64,000 bases of DNA from Maridesulfovibrio sp. (GCF_963666665.1 NZ_OY762999.1:1431501-1495500), one strand, 5' to 3'; counted from the first letter of the stretch, positions 31,504 through 40,904 are shown. The notes: generated by a model not told the origin, from the letters alone. A program made the numbers and translations.

Positions 31504-33552
31504 TTAGTCCAAAACATCAAAGCTGTGGAACTTCATGGCAAAACCGGCCCTTCCCTGAGTGGCCGATCTCAACTCGGTTGAAAAACCGAACATATTCCGC
31601 AACGGAGATAAGGCCTGAACAATCTTCTGCCTATTACGGTCGAGCATATTCTCGATACGCGCGCCCTTAGCTCCCAGCAACCCGATAACATCGCCGACAA
31701 ATTCTTCAGGGACCGAAATCTCCACATCCATGATCGGCTCCATCAACTTCGGCGAAGATGCCGCCAATGCTGCCTTTAAAGCCTTGCCAGCCGCCATATG
31801 GTACCCCGGAACGCTTGATTCACCGTCCCGTTTACGCAGTTCAAGAATACGCACTTTCACGTCCTGAACCGGAAATCCCTTTAAAACACCGCTCTGCAAG
31901 GCATCATCGACACCTTCTGCAACCGCATCCATCCACTCGGAAGACCATTCACTCGTATCAATTTCAAATACAACATCCCGACCGGCTCCTCTTTCCTGCG
32001 GCTCAACGGAAAGACGCACATAACCGTAATGCTTATCCTCACCAAGGAGCTTATTAAACTCTTCCTCGGCTTCCGCATTGCCGCCGGGAACCTCCTGATA
32101 AACAACCTGCGGCTTGCCCGATCTTGGCTCAAGCTTGTACTCCCTGCGCATGCGGTCCAGAACAACCTCGAGGTGAAGTTCTCCCATACCCGAAAGAATA
32201 ATCTGCCCTGTATCTTCATCTGTCTTTAAAGCGAGAGTAGGATCTTCCTGTAAATATTTATCCAGAACCTCTTCCAGCTTTTCGGATTCATCCACGTTGC
32301 GCGGCTCAATAGCCATGGAAATTACCGGCTTGTACATTTCTATCTGTTCCAGCACGAGCGGTATTTCAGAAGAGGAAAGAGTATCTCCGGTACAGGTGTC
32401 CTTTAGTCCGGCAGCCCCAACGATATCACCGATACCAGCCATATCAAGACGTTCTTTGCGTCCTGCATGCATCTTGAAAAGACGGGCAACACGCTCATCT
32501 TTACCCTGCGTATAATTTCGCACCATATCTCCAGCCTCTATCTTGCCGGAATAAATACGCATAAGCACCATTTTGCGCCCGGAATCCATGACAACCTTAA
32601 ACGCAAGAGCCTGAAACGGACCATTGGCTGACGGTTCAACTTCCTGAACAACACCGGTCTGCGGGTTTATCCCCGTAACCTTGGGAGCTTCCAACGGACT
32701 GGGCAGGTATTTTCCAACCCCGTCCATCAGCGGCTGCACACCCACATTCTTCAATGCCGAACCGGAAAAGACCGGCACCAGCTTAAGTTCAAGAGTAGCT
32801 TTGCGGATGACGGCATCAATGTATTCGGGATCGATGTCATCCTCAAGATACCTTTCCATGAATTCATCATCCACCTCGGAAAGGATCTCGCACATACGTT
32901 CCCGCCATGGAGCAACAAACTCTTCATCCTGCTCATCCAAATCAAGGACATCAAATTCTTCGCCATTGCTGTCCTGATCAAAGATCAGCTTTTTCATACG
33001 AATAAGATCATAAACAGCTGAGAACTCATCTCCGGCACCGTCCGGAATCTGAACAGGAAGACTTTTGATGGAAAGTTTGGCAGCCATCGATTCAAGTACA
33101 GCCTCAAAATCTGCACCAAGGCGATCCATTTTGTTTATGAACACGAGCTTGGGAACATGATAAGCCTCACTCTGACGCCAGACAGTTTCCGACTGAGGCT
33201 CTACTCCGCCAACGGCGCAAAAAACCCCGACCGCACCATCCAGCACTCGCAAGGAACGCTCTACCTCAATGGTAAAATCCACATGACCCGGCGTATCGAT
33301 AATATTGACTGTATTCTGTCCCCAGTAACATGTGGTTACTGCTGAAGTAATAGTAATTCCGCGCTCTTGCTCTTCCGGCAAATAATCCATGGTAGCGGTT
33401 CCTTCATGAACCTCTCCCAATCTGTGAATTCTTCCTGAAAAATAGAGCATACGTTCGGTAACAGTAGTCTTACCGGCGTCAATATGAGCAATAATTCCTA
33501 TATTACGTATCTTTCCAATACCTTTTGCAGAGAAATCAGGCTTTGTATTCAC
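31504..33552 (-). CDS. fusA: Elongation factor G-like GTPase, paralogue type
   Basis: The 682-aa protein has the full EF-G layout: GTPase domain with AHIDAGKTT, switch RGITITSAVTT, DTPGHVDF and NKMD; domain II; domain III; domain IV (EVVYQE...YGYVRLSVEPQ); and domain V (PIMDVEISVPEEFVGDVIG). EF-G translocates ribosomes or, in some paralogues, recycles them. Housekeeping fusA normally sits in the str operon; this copy lies with a membrane protein and an unknown protein, so it is more likely a secondary EF-G. The start ATG is preceded by AAGGTGACC; the upstream unknown gene ends 24 bp away. Confidence 0.93.
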   Translation of the reverse strand: MNTKPDFSAKGIGKIRNIGIIAHIDAGKTTVTERMLYFSGRIHRLGEVHEGTATMDYLPEEQERGITITSAVTTCYWGQNTVNIIDTPGHVDFTIEVERSLRVLDGAVGVFCAVGGVEPQSETVWRQSEAYHVPKLVFINKMDRLGADFEAVLESMAAKLSIKSLPVQIPDGAGDEFSAVYDLIRMKKLIFDQDSNGEEFDVLDLDEQDEEFVAPWRERMCEILSEVDDEFMERYLEDDIDPEYIDAVIRKATLELKLVPVFSGSALKNVGVQPLMDGVGKYLPSPLEAPKVTGINPQTGVVQEVEPSANGPFQALAFKVVMDSGRKMVLMRIYSGKIEAGDMVRNYTQGKDERVARLFKMHAGRKERLDMAGIGDIVGAAGLKDTCTGDTLSSSEIPLVLEQIEMYKPVISMAIEPRNVDESEKLEEVLDKYLQEDPTLALKTDEDTGQIILSGMGELHLEVVLDRMRREYKLEPRSGKPQVVYQEVPGGNAEAEEEFNKLLGEDKHYGYVRLSVEPQERGAGRDVVFEIDTSEWSSEWMDAVAEGVDDALQSGVLKGFPVQDVKVRILELRKRDGESSVPGYHMAAGKALKAALAASSPKLMEPIMDVEISVPEEFVGDVIGLLGAKGARIENMLDRNRQKIVQALSPLRNMFGFSTELRSATQGRAGFAMKFHSFDVLD

Positions 33553-33576
33553 AGGTCACCTTCCAGATAAAAGAAC

Positions 33577-34377
33577 TTATTCAGCCACAGTTAGAGCTAC
33601 AGATTCACGCTTGAAAAAAGAACAGTTGAACCCACTCCAGAGCCAGCAACCTTCCTGCCCGTGGGCCAGAACGATATTAAAATCCATCAGTGCATCACCG
33701 ACAATTTCAGCAGGGACTACAGCAGCATCAGTACGGACTTCTCCAAGGGAATCCTCATCCACTTCAACAAACTCAACATCAGGATGAACAAAAGTCATAA
33801 CATCCATATCAGGGGAGTCTTCTTCCTTACAGATTGATATACTGGAAATTTCAGGCGCACGCCAGTAACGTACGCACGGCCCGCACGGCAGCAGAACAAG
33901 TCTGGAGCGCATATCAAGAATAGCACCGTCAACACCACTCTGCATAAGATAATCGAGCAGTTCTTCGACCTTATCCTGCGGCAGATGCACTACATCTTCC
34001 TGACCGGCAAGCTCAAACCCGGCCAGAACAGCCTGTGAAATTTCAGCCTCTCCGCAATATACAGCCAGAATATTTTTTACCCCGGCAACAAGGGCGGGGA
34101 CCAAAGCAGCCAGAATCCTGACCGGAGAAACAGACTTGTCATCCAAAAGCAGGACGGTCCATTCTAAAGGAGAAGTAGACACTTCTGTTTCAAAGCCGCC
34201 GCGCCAAGTATTTACATTCCATGTCTTGCTTGGAGCTTCAGGTGAATTAATTCCATATACCTGCGCGATGGTCTTTTTCAGCCAAGCGCGCTGGGGCGGC
34301 AAAGTAGCTTCATAAGCTTCGCCGAAAATATCGTCATCAATCTGGAAATCCTGCAACCAAAGTGGAAATTCAAACAT
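33577..34377 (-). CDS. Conserved hypothetical protein
   Basis: I do not recognise this 266-aa soluble protein. The middle has a mixed alpha/beta region (PVRILAALVPALVAGVKNIL and AVYCGEAEISQAVLAGFELA) that faintly recalls nucleotide- or histidinol-dehydrogenase-like folds, not enough to name it. Visible cysteines include LPCGPCVRYW, a C-x-x-C pair near residue 170. The start ATG has GGAGG five bases upstream; a TTG in frame at 34395 is less likely. It lies 24 bp upstream of fusA on the same strand and after the bamD terminator, so it is probably the first gene of the fusA operon. Confidence 0.75.
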   Translation of the reverse strand: MFEFPLWLQDFQIDDDIFGEAYEATLPPQRAWLKKTIAQVYGINSPEAPSKTWNVNTWRGGFETEVSTSPLEWTVLLLDDKSVSPVRILAALVPALVAGVKNILAVYCGEAEISQAVLAGFELAGQEDVVHLPQDKVEELLDYLMQSGVDGAILDMRSRLVLLPCGPCVRYWRAPEISSISICKEEDSPDMDVMTFVHPDVEFVEVDEDSLGEVRTDAAVVPAEIVGDALMDFNIVLAHGQEGCWLWSGFNCSFFKRESVALTVAE

Positions 34378-34404
34378 TTTTGCCTCCGAAACCAACCTTC
34401 ACTA

Positions 34405-34443
34405 AATAAAAGCCCGACAGACATAGGTCTATCGGGCTTTGCT
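34405..34443 (-). terminator. Rho-independent terminator after bamD
   Basis: Stem AAAGCCCGACAGAC/GTCTATCGGGCTTT (34408-34421 with 34427-34440) is followed by TTTATTT on the minus strand. It lies 22 bp after the bamD stop and ends the trxA-trxB-bamD transcript. Confidence 0.85.
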
Positions 34444-34461
34444 TTTAACATGGGATAAAAA

Positions 34462-35193
34462 TTAGAGCCAATCGACCAGCTCTTTCCAGCTTCCCTGAAG
34501 ACGCTCGCGCTCTTCCTGAGATAGAGTTTTCTGGTATTCGTAATAGGACATTTCCGCTTGCTTCATAGCGTATTTACGCACTTCAGGCAGATCCTTGAAA
34601 TTCCTGACCACGTAGGCATAACGCTTCCATGCAGAACCGAACTTTGAAGATCGCCAGAAGAAATCCGCAATATAAAGCTCATGGTCTGCCAATGAGCGGC
34701 GGCATTTTACAATATATTCCTTGGCAGATTTTGCATACTGGGTATCCGGATATGCTTCTTCAACCCTGTAAAAATATTCAAGAGCCTCCGTGATATTGCT
34801 CTGCGGCCTGTCAATTGAGCTAAACAGATTGAAGTTGCTCAAACCGATCTGATAAATGACATAGGGAATCTCATCGTTCCCAGGATGCAGGGCTGCGAAT
34901 TCCTTATAAGCCTCAGATGCATCGAAATACTTTTTATCAAGGAAATATGCATCTCCAAGACTGATCTCAGCTTTAACTGTATACGGGCTGAAAGGATAAC
35001 GGTCTTTCAACTTTGAAAAGAACTCAGTAGCATCGTAATATTCTTTATCCTTCATAGCCTCCACACCTGCTTCGAAAAGCTCTTGCGCGGTATCTTCAGG
35101 CTTGGGAAGGAAATAGTAGTCAACAAGACCACAGCCGGAGAGGCTGATAATTAAAAAAGAAGCTAAAAAAACAGAAAGAAATTTATTTCGCAT
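34462..35193 (-). CDS. bamD: Outer-membrane assembly lipoprotein BamD
   Basis: BamD is an essential lipoprotein of the outer-membrane protein insertion complex. The 243-aa product has a signal peptide with lipobox LSGC (residues ~19-22). TPR-like repeats follow (AQELFEAGVEAMKDKEYYDA, SPYTVKAEISLGDAYFLDKK, EALEYFYRVEEAYPDTQYA). The length and repeat order fit BamD/ComL. Its start overlaps the trxB stop by one base, giving a trxA-trxB-bamD unit. The combination with thioredoxin genes is typical gene packing rather than evidence of shared function. Confidence 0.93.
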   Translation of the reverse strand: MRNKFLSVFLASFLIISLSGCGLVDYYFLPKPEDTAQELFEAGVEAMKDKEYYDATEFFSKLKDRYPFSPYTVKAEISLGDAYFLDKKYFDASEAYKEFAALHPGNDEIPYVIYQIGLSNFNLFSSIDRPQSNITEALEYFYRVEEAYPDTQYAKSAKEYIVKCRRSLADHELYIADFFWRSSKFGSAWKRYAYVVRNFKDLPEVRKYAMKQAEMSYYEYQKTLSQEERERLQGSWKELVDWL

Positions 35194-36113
35194 TATTTAT
35201 GTTCCAGATACGCATACGCGGCCGTGGCGGCAGTCGCGCCATCACCTACGGCAGTAACAACCTGCCGGCATTTCTTTGAACGGATGTCGCCCGCAGCGTA
35301 TATTCCGGGAATACTTGATTCCATTTCGCAGGTTGTTTTTATAAATCCATATTTATCAAGTGCCAGTTCTTTTGGAAAAAAACTGCACACGGCATCAAAA
35401 CCGACAAAAATAAAAACTCCGTCCACATCAAGGACGGAATACTCTCCGGTAGTTATATTCTTAACTTCAACACCAGAGACTTCGGTATCACCGACAATCT
35501 TCGAAACAACAGAATTAAGGACAAGCTCAATCACCGGGTTTGCAAGACATTTATCCTGATAAACCCTGTCCGCCCTGAATTCATCCCTGCGATGCACAAG
35601 GTAAAGCTTCTTTACAAGCCTGGAAAGATAGAGGGCTTCCTCAAGCGCTGAATTACCGCCACCAATGACAGCCACAACCTTATCACGATAAAAATGACCG
35701 TCACACAGGGCACAAAAAGAAACACCGCGCCCCAGCAGCTTTTCCTCGTTGGGAACCTTTAATTTCCTGAAAGTAACACCAGAGGTAATTATGATTACCT
35801 GGGTTTTTACATGATCACCGCTAGCAACTATAACCTCGTGAGACTCTTCACCAGGAATGATCTGCTGCACCTCATCATAGACATGGTCATACTTATAATG
35901 CTTAACATGCCTGTCCATTCTGTCGGCCAACTCGTACCCCTTGATTCCCTCAGGGAATCCGGGGAAATTCTCCAGCTCATCGGTCAAGAGCATCTGTCCG
36001 CCATGGGACAACTTTTCGACGGCAAGAAAGTTAACTCCTGCCCTCGCGAGATAAAGGGCGGCCGCCATTCCGGCAGGGCCGCCCCCAATTACAACGGCGT
36101 CATAAGACTTCAT
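35193..36113 (-). CDS. trxB: Thioredoxin reductase
   Basis: TrxB passes electrons from NADPH through FAD to thioredoxin. The 306-aa protein has the FAD motif VVIGGGPAGMAAALYLARAG, the NADPH motif VIGGGNSALEEALYLSR, the redox pair C134/C137 (SFCALCDGHF) and the C-terminal FAD contact YAAGDIRSK. The pair is CALC where many enzymes have CATC. It is downstream of trxA with a 3-bp gap, so enzyme and substrate are made together. Confidence 0.96.
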   Translation of the reverse strand: MKSYDAVVIGGGPAGMAAALYLARAGVNFLAVEKLSHGGQMLLTDELENFPGFPEGIKGYELADRMDRHVKHYKYDHVYDEVQQIIPGEESHEVIVASGDHVKTQVIIITSGVTFRKLKVPNEEKLLGRGVSFCALCDGHFYRDKVVAVIGGGNSALEEALYLSRLVKKLYLVHRRDEFRADRVYQDKCLANPVIELVLNSVVSKIVGDTEVSGVEVKNITTGEYSVLDVDGVFIFVGFDAVCSFFPKELALDKYGFIKTTCEMESSIPGIYAAGDIRSKKCRQVVTAVGDGATAATAAYAYLEHK

Positions 36114-36116
36114 TAT

Positions 36117-36437
36117 TTACAAAGCCTTGCTGCTGATCATTTCCTTAATGCTGCTCTTGGAAACTGCACCAGTGGTCTGGTCTACAACTTCGCCATCCTT
36201 GAAAAGGATGAGGGTCGGGATAGCACGGATGCCATACTTTCCGGGAGACGCAGGGTTATCATCTACATTCATCTTGCAGATTTTAATCTGGCCGGAGAAT
36301 TCTTCAGCAAGCTCGTCAATCACAGGGCCCATTGCACGACAGGGTCCGCACCACGGAGCCCAGAAGTCAACCAGAACAGGCTTATCACTATTGAGAACTT
36401 CTTCTTGAAAATTGGAATCGGTAACCTGCAAAGCCAT
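36117..36437 (-). CDS. trxA: Thioredoxin
   Basis: The 106-aa thioredoxin has the WCGPC active site (C30/C33) in VLVDFWAPWCGPC, the cis-proline region IRAIPTLILF and the expected fold length. It reduces protein disulfides and is recharged by TrxB. I start at the ATG at 36437, with AAGGAG about 7 nt upstream; the frame is open further (to 36518) but into a leader with a hairpin and promoter. It is the first gene of trxA-trxB-bamD. Confidence 0.97.
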   Translation of the reverse strand: MALQVTDSNFQEEVLNSDKPVLVDFWAPWCGPCRAMGPVIDELAEEFSGQIKICKMNVDDNPASPGKYGIRAIPTLILFKDGEVVDQTTGAVSKSSIKEMISSKAL

Positions 36438-36538
36438 GTTTTTCTCCTTGTTACAGTATTCAGGTAGCTGCGCCTGTGACAGGCACATCAAATTGTCTTC
36501 GTCCTGAGTCCACCCCAAGGGTGGAGTTCAATTTTTAA

Positions 36539-36567
36539 AATTTAATTCCCGTTGCTCCATGTGTCAA
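36539..36567 (-). promoter_or_regulatory. Putative sigma-70 promoter of trxA
   Basis: On the minus strand TTGACA (36562-36567) and TAAATT (36539-36544) are spaced by 17 bp, close to consensus. The predicted start is about 95 bp before the trxA ATG. The leader holds a hairpin CTCCACCC/GGGGTGGA near 36509-36530. Confidence 0.6.
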
Positions 36568-36650
36568 GATGAACAGACACAACGGTTTAGAAACTATTAA
36601 AATAGATACTACCCACCCTTACGGGCAAAGGCAACACCCGCTTGACTAAA

Positions 36651-37721
36651 TTAACCTTCACAAATCCAATCCGAAGGCACTACCCTGCCACGGGGAATTG
36701 CCTCAAGATCAAGATCATGCCTGCATCCGGCACTGGCCATGAGGTACCCTGCATAGGCAATCATAGCCCCATTATCAGTACAAAGATGCATGGAAGGCAA
36801 AACCAGCGGTACTGAAAATTTTGCAGCCACACCAGACATAACAGAACGCACAACTGAATTTGCGGCAACCCCGCCTGCGACAATCAGAGATTTTACTCCC
36901 TTGTTACGCTCCAGTGCTCGCTCAACCTTGACCTTCAGAGCCCTGCCCACAACATAATTAAAAGAAGCCAGCATATTCTTGCGCTCTTCCGAAACAGCAG
37001 GGTCTTCAGCACCTTCATCCGGAATCCCCATGACGTCGAGACGCAAATAGGAATTCTGATTAACATAAGTTGCAACTGCTGTTTTCAAACCGCTAAAGCT
37101 GAAATCAAGATTATCGTTATTTATGTACGGAACAGGAAAAAGCTTTTTATTAACAACACCCCGCCTCCCCAGCTCATCAACCAGCTTACCGCCGGGATAT
37201 GGAAGGTTCAGGGACTTTGCAGTCTTATCAAAAGCTTCCCCGGCGGCATCATCAAGAGTTTTGCCAAGCAGGGTAAATTTCAAAGGACTTTCAATCAGAT
37301 AAATATGAGTATGCCCGCCGGAAACCAGCAATCCCAAAGATGGAAACTGCAAATCCTGTTCGAGCCCGGCAGCAGTCAAATGCGCCCACAGATGGTTTAC
37401 ACCTATCAATTTCGCCCGGCTGGACAAAACCAGACCTTTGGCAAAGCTTAAGCCCATAAGGAGACATCCCTGCAATCCCGGCCCTCTGGCAACGGAGACC
37501 ACATCTATGTCATCAATAGTCAGGCTCTGATCCTTCAACAACTCACGCAGAAGCACAGGGAGAACACGCAAATGCTCACGGGAGGCTATTTCCGGTACAA
37601 CGCCTCCGAAAACAGCATGCACATCAACCTGAGAAGCAAGCTTCTCGGCAACCAGCTTTCCATCCCGAACAAGGGCAAGACCTGTTTCATCGCAAGAACT
37701 TTCAATACCAAGACAGAGCAT
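36651..37721 (-). CDS. tsaD: tRNA N6-adenosine threonylcarbamoyltransferase
   Basis: TsaD transfers the threonylcarbamoyl group to A37 of ANN-decoding tRNAs. The 356-aa protein has GIESSCDETG at the N-terminus, the metal-binding segment VNHLWAHL (commonly HxxxH), LVSGGHTHIYLI, the DDAAGEAFDK region and SGLKTAVA. The Gly-rich stretch SLIVAGGVAANSVVRS and CTDNGAMIAYAG appear near the end. Its start overlaps the fbp stop by one base (TAATG), so it is translationally coupled. Confidence 0.96.
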   Translation of the reverse strand: MLCLGIESSCDETGLALVRDGKLVAEKLASQVDVHAVFGGVVPEIASREHLRVLPVLLRELLKDQSLTIDDIDVVSVARGPGLQGCLLMGLSFAKGLVLSSRAKLIGVNHLWAHLTAAGLEQDLQFPSLGLLVSGGHTHIYLIESPLKFTLLGKTLDDAAGEAFDKTAKSLNLPYPGGKLVDELGRRGVVNKKLFPVPYINNDNLDFSFSGLKTAVATYVNQNSYLRLDVMGIPDEGAEDPAVSEERKNMLASFNYVVGRALKVKVERALERNKGVKSLIVAGGVAANSVVRSVMSGVAAKFSVPLVLPSMHLCTDNGAMIAYAGYLMASAGCRHDLDLEAIPRGRVVPSDWICEG

Positions 37722-38737
37722 TAACCCTCTTGCTCCTTATAAATATTCCTGATGGTCTCAACTTCGTGTTTTGAACCGATAAACAAAGGAACGCGCTGAT
37801 GAAGATCATCAGGAACAATATCAAGGATGCGCTGAGTTCCGTCGGTAGCACGCCCTCCGGCCTGCTCAATGAGCATAGCCATGGGAGAAGCTTCACAAAG
37901 CAGACGCAACTTACCGCGCGGCTTTGATGGATCACGGTCATCAGCCGGATACATGAAAACTCCACCGTAAATTAAGTTACGATGAAAATCTGCTACAAGA
38001 GAGCCTATATAACGGAGGCTGTAGGGTTTACCATGGATATTATCTCTGGACTTAAAATAACCGACTACCTTTTTAGTGGCCTCGGACCAATAAGGCCAGT
38101 ACCCTTCATTAACGGAATAAATATTACCGGTTTCAGGGATCTTCATGTTCGGGTGTGAGAGAAGGAATTCTCCGACACCGGGGTCCATAGTAAAACCATG
38201 AACACCATCACCGGTAGTAAAAACCAGCATGGTGGAAGAACCGTAAAGAATATAACCGGCCGCAACCTGTTCACAACCCGCCTGAAGAACATCAGTGGAC
38301 TGAACCGGAGTGCCAAGCTTACTCTTACGGCGGAAGATAGAAAAAATTGTTCCGATATTGACGTTTACATCAATATTTGATGAGCCGTCCAGCGGATCAA
38401 AGATAATGATATAGTTTCCTTGCGGAAGTCCGTGCGGAATATCAATAATATCCGCATTTTCCTCCGAAGCCATGGCACAGAGAACACCGGAACGGGCCAT
38501 GCGATGAATCAAAATCCGGTTGGCGTATTCATCAAGCTTTTTTACTTCCTCACCCTGAACATTAACCTCACCCGTAAAGCCCAGAACATCTACAAGTCCA
38601 GCCTTGTTCACTTCTCTGGAAATAATTTTTGCCGAGAGGACAAGTTCGTTAAAAAGATGAGTAAACTGCCCGGTAGCTCCGGGAATTTGTTTCTGGTGCA
38701 GTAAAAGGTGTTCAGTAACAGTAATCTGCTGGGTCAT
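37721..38737 (-). CDS. fbp: Fructose-1,6-bisphosphatase class I
   Basis: FBPase hydrolyses fructose-1,6-bisphosphate in gluconeogenesis. The 338-aa class I enzyme has ASEENADI near residue 90, the metal-binding block IIFDPLDGSSNIDVNVNIGT, GYWPYWSEATKKVV and RYIGSLVADFHRNLIYGGVF, then KLRLLCEASPMAMLIEQAGG and DLHQRVPLFIGSKHEVE. Length and motifs are normal. It is first in an fbp-tsaD pair, with GGAGGAT about 5 nt before the ATG. Confidence 0.97.
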   Translation of the reverse strand: MTQQITVTEHLLLHQKQIPGATGQFTHLFNELVLSAKIISREVNKAGLVDVLGFTGEVNVQGEEVKKLDEYANRILIHRMARSGVLCAMASEENADIIDIPHGLPQGNYIIIFDPLDGSSNIDVNVNIGTIFSIFRRKSKLGTPVQSTDVLQAGCEQVAAGYILYGSSTMLVFTTGDGVHGFTMDPGVGEFLLSHPNMKIPETGNIYSVNEGYWPYWSEATKKVVGYFKSRDNIHGKPYSLRYIGSLVADFHRNLIYGGVFMYPADDRDPSKPRGKLRLLCEASPMAMLIEQAGGRATDGTQRILDIVPDDLHQRVPLFIGSKHEVETIRNIYKEQEG

Positions 38738-38824
38738 TTATCCTCCTTCGGAATGTCCCTGCTGCGCGATTTTCAGAAAGAATTAAGCTTTAATACCAGA
38801 TTTTTCGGATAAGACCTATAAATT

Positions 38825-39625
38825 TTAGAAAAAGAGTATGCCATCATCCTCATCTTCTTTGGAAACAGCTTTAGTCAGATAGACTATCTGGGTGTCGCCA
38901 ATATAGCGCGCCAGCCAGACATACCTTACCCCGGCAACCGAAATTACACCCCTGACCTGATTATCAAGAAGCTCATCCCAGTCAATCTTGAGGAGTGCTT
39001 CCTTGTCCACATCCTCAGATCCGGTCCAAACACCGCCCCCATCAGGCTGCATAATTATAAGCTTTGTCGGGTCCGGGCAAAAATTCAACAAAATCCGGGG
39101 ATCAAAATGAACGACAACAAGCCCCTTAAATACTGCATCCTTGAAAAAAGGAGTTGCAAGATACATTTCAGGACCGAACTCGGAATAACTGACAAAAGAT
39201 TTCAAGGTGATCTCATTCCAATCACCTTCGTACTCAATGAGCGGACCGGGCTTGAAAGGTTTGATCTCCGCCTCAGGCAACTTGACGAGAATACTGGCTT
39301 CATCATCAACAGTCAGAACACCGCTGATCCAAGGGAAACGCATGAAAAGAAGCTTAAACCAGTTTTCATCAGGATGATAATCGACAGTGGAAAGAGTCTC
39401 ACAAAGAGAGAGAATCTTTGCATCAACCGGGGTAAAAAGAAGAGCCAACTTATTGTCGTCAGGATTCTCGATCCCACCGTGCTCAAGATTGATTTCAGGG
39501 TTGGGGTCTACTGTCTGCTGTGCATCATGCCAGACTTTACTACCGTATTCACAACCACTTGCACACAGCATAACAGCCATAAAAACAAAAAGTGCGACAG
39601 AGCGCACAGAATTTTTAAATTCCAT
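38825..39625 (-). CDS. Putative lipoprotein, Cache-like
   Basis: The 266-aa protein begins with a signal peptide ending in a lipobox CASGC near residues 21-25. The mature part carries a conserved-looking sensor-type fold (LLFTPVDAKILSLCETLSTV, PWISGVLTVDDEASILVKLP, EMYLATPFFKDAVFKGLVVVHF) reminiscent of Cache/PAS-like periplasmic domains in desulfovibrios. The C-terminus is acidic. No partner sensor gene is adjacent. The function is unknown and the Cache comparison is from pattern only. Confidence 0.72.
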   Translation of the reverse strand: MEFKNSVRSVALFVFMAVMLCASGCEYGSKVWHDAQQTVDPNPEINLEHGGIENPDDNKLALLFTPVDAKILSLCETLSTVDYHPDENWFKLLFMRFPWISGVLTVDDEASILVKLPEAEIKPFKPGPLIEYEGDWNEITLKSFVSYSEFGPEMYLATPFFKDAVFKGLVVVHFDPRILLNFCPDPTKLIIMQPDGGGVWTGSEDVDKEALLKIDWDELLDNQVRGVISVAGVRYVWLARYIGDTQIVYLTKAVSKEDEDDGILFF

Positions 39626-39718
39626 ATCTCATACCCGGATTCCGTGCATAATCAGCACGAATCCTTCTGTATATTATTAAGTTATATCTTTAAATAAGAC
39701 CAAAAATCAGAATAATTC

Positions 39719-40594
39719 TTATCTGGAAGCCCTTGCCTCAAGCCGCTCGGCAAGAAGTTCAAGGGTACTCATTAATTTACTTTTAGCGTGTTTAAAATAA
39801 GGATCCTTGCTCGCGTCATCACCGGCCACATCTTCCATAGGAGCCTGACTGATTCGGCTTGAAATATCAGCCATAAAAGCCATTAGCTCATCCTTATCAT
39901 CGTCCGAGGCTTTGCAAAGCAGGTCGCGATAAATTTCAAGAGCCCCTTCAAGGTCACCTTGTGAAGCAAGCACTTCTGCCATGGTTTTGGTCTTAAGGCT
40001 GTCCATGACAACGGAACTGGTTAAATCTTCACCGGAATCCCCATCAAAATCAACAAGGGCTGCGGCCTCGGATATTTCATCCACCAGCAGAGCGCTTTCT
40101 TCCGGATCAGGGCGGACAAAATCCCCAGCAGCTTCATATCTTTCTTTGGAAATAACTGGCTCAGCTTTCTGAACCCGCGCCCCGATATTAGCACCGGTCA
40201 GCTGCTTAATACCCTCGGCCATAACATCGGACCATGACATAGGCGAGCCATGAAGAGCGGAGAATAGAAAAGCCATAGCCCCGGCGACATCATCATTGCC
40301 CTCAGAAACAGAAGCACCCCACATTTTCCAGAATGAGGGGTAGGAAGAAAAAAGTCTGGTCAGAGGAGCGACAGCAGCCTTTGCTTCAGAATCCCGTTCA
40401 AGTTTGGCTAGGGTTTCAACCAGCAACAGGCGGGCTTCAAGGTAATCAGGATGGCGGTCAAGGCCCATCCTGAGAGTGGTTACAGCTTTTTCAAGATTGC
40501 CCATTTCAACATAAAGACGTGCCAGAGGAAAAAATACTTTTGAGCTGGGCTCCAGAGCCAGAACTTCCTGATACCACTCAATCTTGCTTTGCAT
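39719..40594 (-). CDS. TPR-repeat protein
   Basis: This 291-aa soluble protein has clear tetratricopeptide repeats in its first ~100 residues (WYQEVLALEPSSKVFFPLARLY, EKAVTTLRMGLDRHPDYLEARL). A long acidic linker and a further TPR-like segment near residue 210 (AEVLASQGDLEGALEIYRDLL) follow. It probably acts as a protein-interaction scaffold. The start at the ATG 40594 has GGGAG about 8 nt upstream and lies inside the last codons of ftsB, so it is coupled to it; a GTG at 40600 is possible. No specific function is claimed. Confidence 0.82.
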   Translation of the reverse strand: MQSKIEWYQEVLALEPSSKVFFPLARLYVEMGNLEKAVTTLRMGLDRHPDYLEARLLLVETLAKLERDSEAKAAVAPLTRLFSSYPSFWKMWGASVSEGNDDVAGAMAFLFSALHGSPMSWSDVMAEGIKQLTGANIGARVQKAEPVISKERYEAAGDFVRPDPEESALLVDEISEAAALVDFDGDSGEDLTSSVVMDSLKTKTMAEVLASQGDLEGALEIYRDLLCKASDDDKDELMAFMADISSRISQAPMEDVAGDDASKDPYFKHAKSKLMSTLELLAERLEARASR

Positions 40595-40904
40595 CTGCAC
40601 CTGCTCCCTGAGTCTTTAGTTCCCCGGATTTGGGGAAAATATATAACACTTCATTGTCCTTAACATAATTCATCCTGCTGCGGATGACTTTCTCCTGATA
40701 GGCCCGATCAGTCTTAAGACGTCTGATCTCCCTGCTCAATTCAAGAGTCCGGTTGTCAGCAGCTTCAATCTTCCGCTCAAGCTCCTGAACCTTGTCATCC
40801 AGTTCAACATAACCGAAAAATCCCTGCTCGCTCATTCCAAGCCGTATAAGCAGTACGAGATTGATAACAACCAGTAAACCCAGCAAGACTCTACGTCGCA
40901 GCAT
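40578..40904 (-). CDS. ftsB: Septum formation initiator (FtsB/DivIC family)
   Basis: The 108-aa protein has a short cytoplasmic N-terminus, one membrane helix (~6-20, LLGLLVVINLVLLI) and a long coiled coil (YVELDDKVQELERKIEAADN). A conserved RMNYVKDNEVLYIFP segment typical of FtsB/DivIC follows. FtsB bridges FtsQ and FtsL at the division site. The 3' end overlaps the TPR gene start. The assignment to this family is firm; the exact paralogue is not. Confidence 0.9.
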   Translation of the reverse strand: MLRRRVLLGLLVVINLVLLIRLGMSEQGFFGYVELDDKVQELERKIEAADNRTLELSREIRRLKTDRAYQEKVIRSRMNYVKDNEVLYIFPKSGELKTQGAGADAKQD

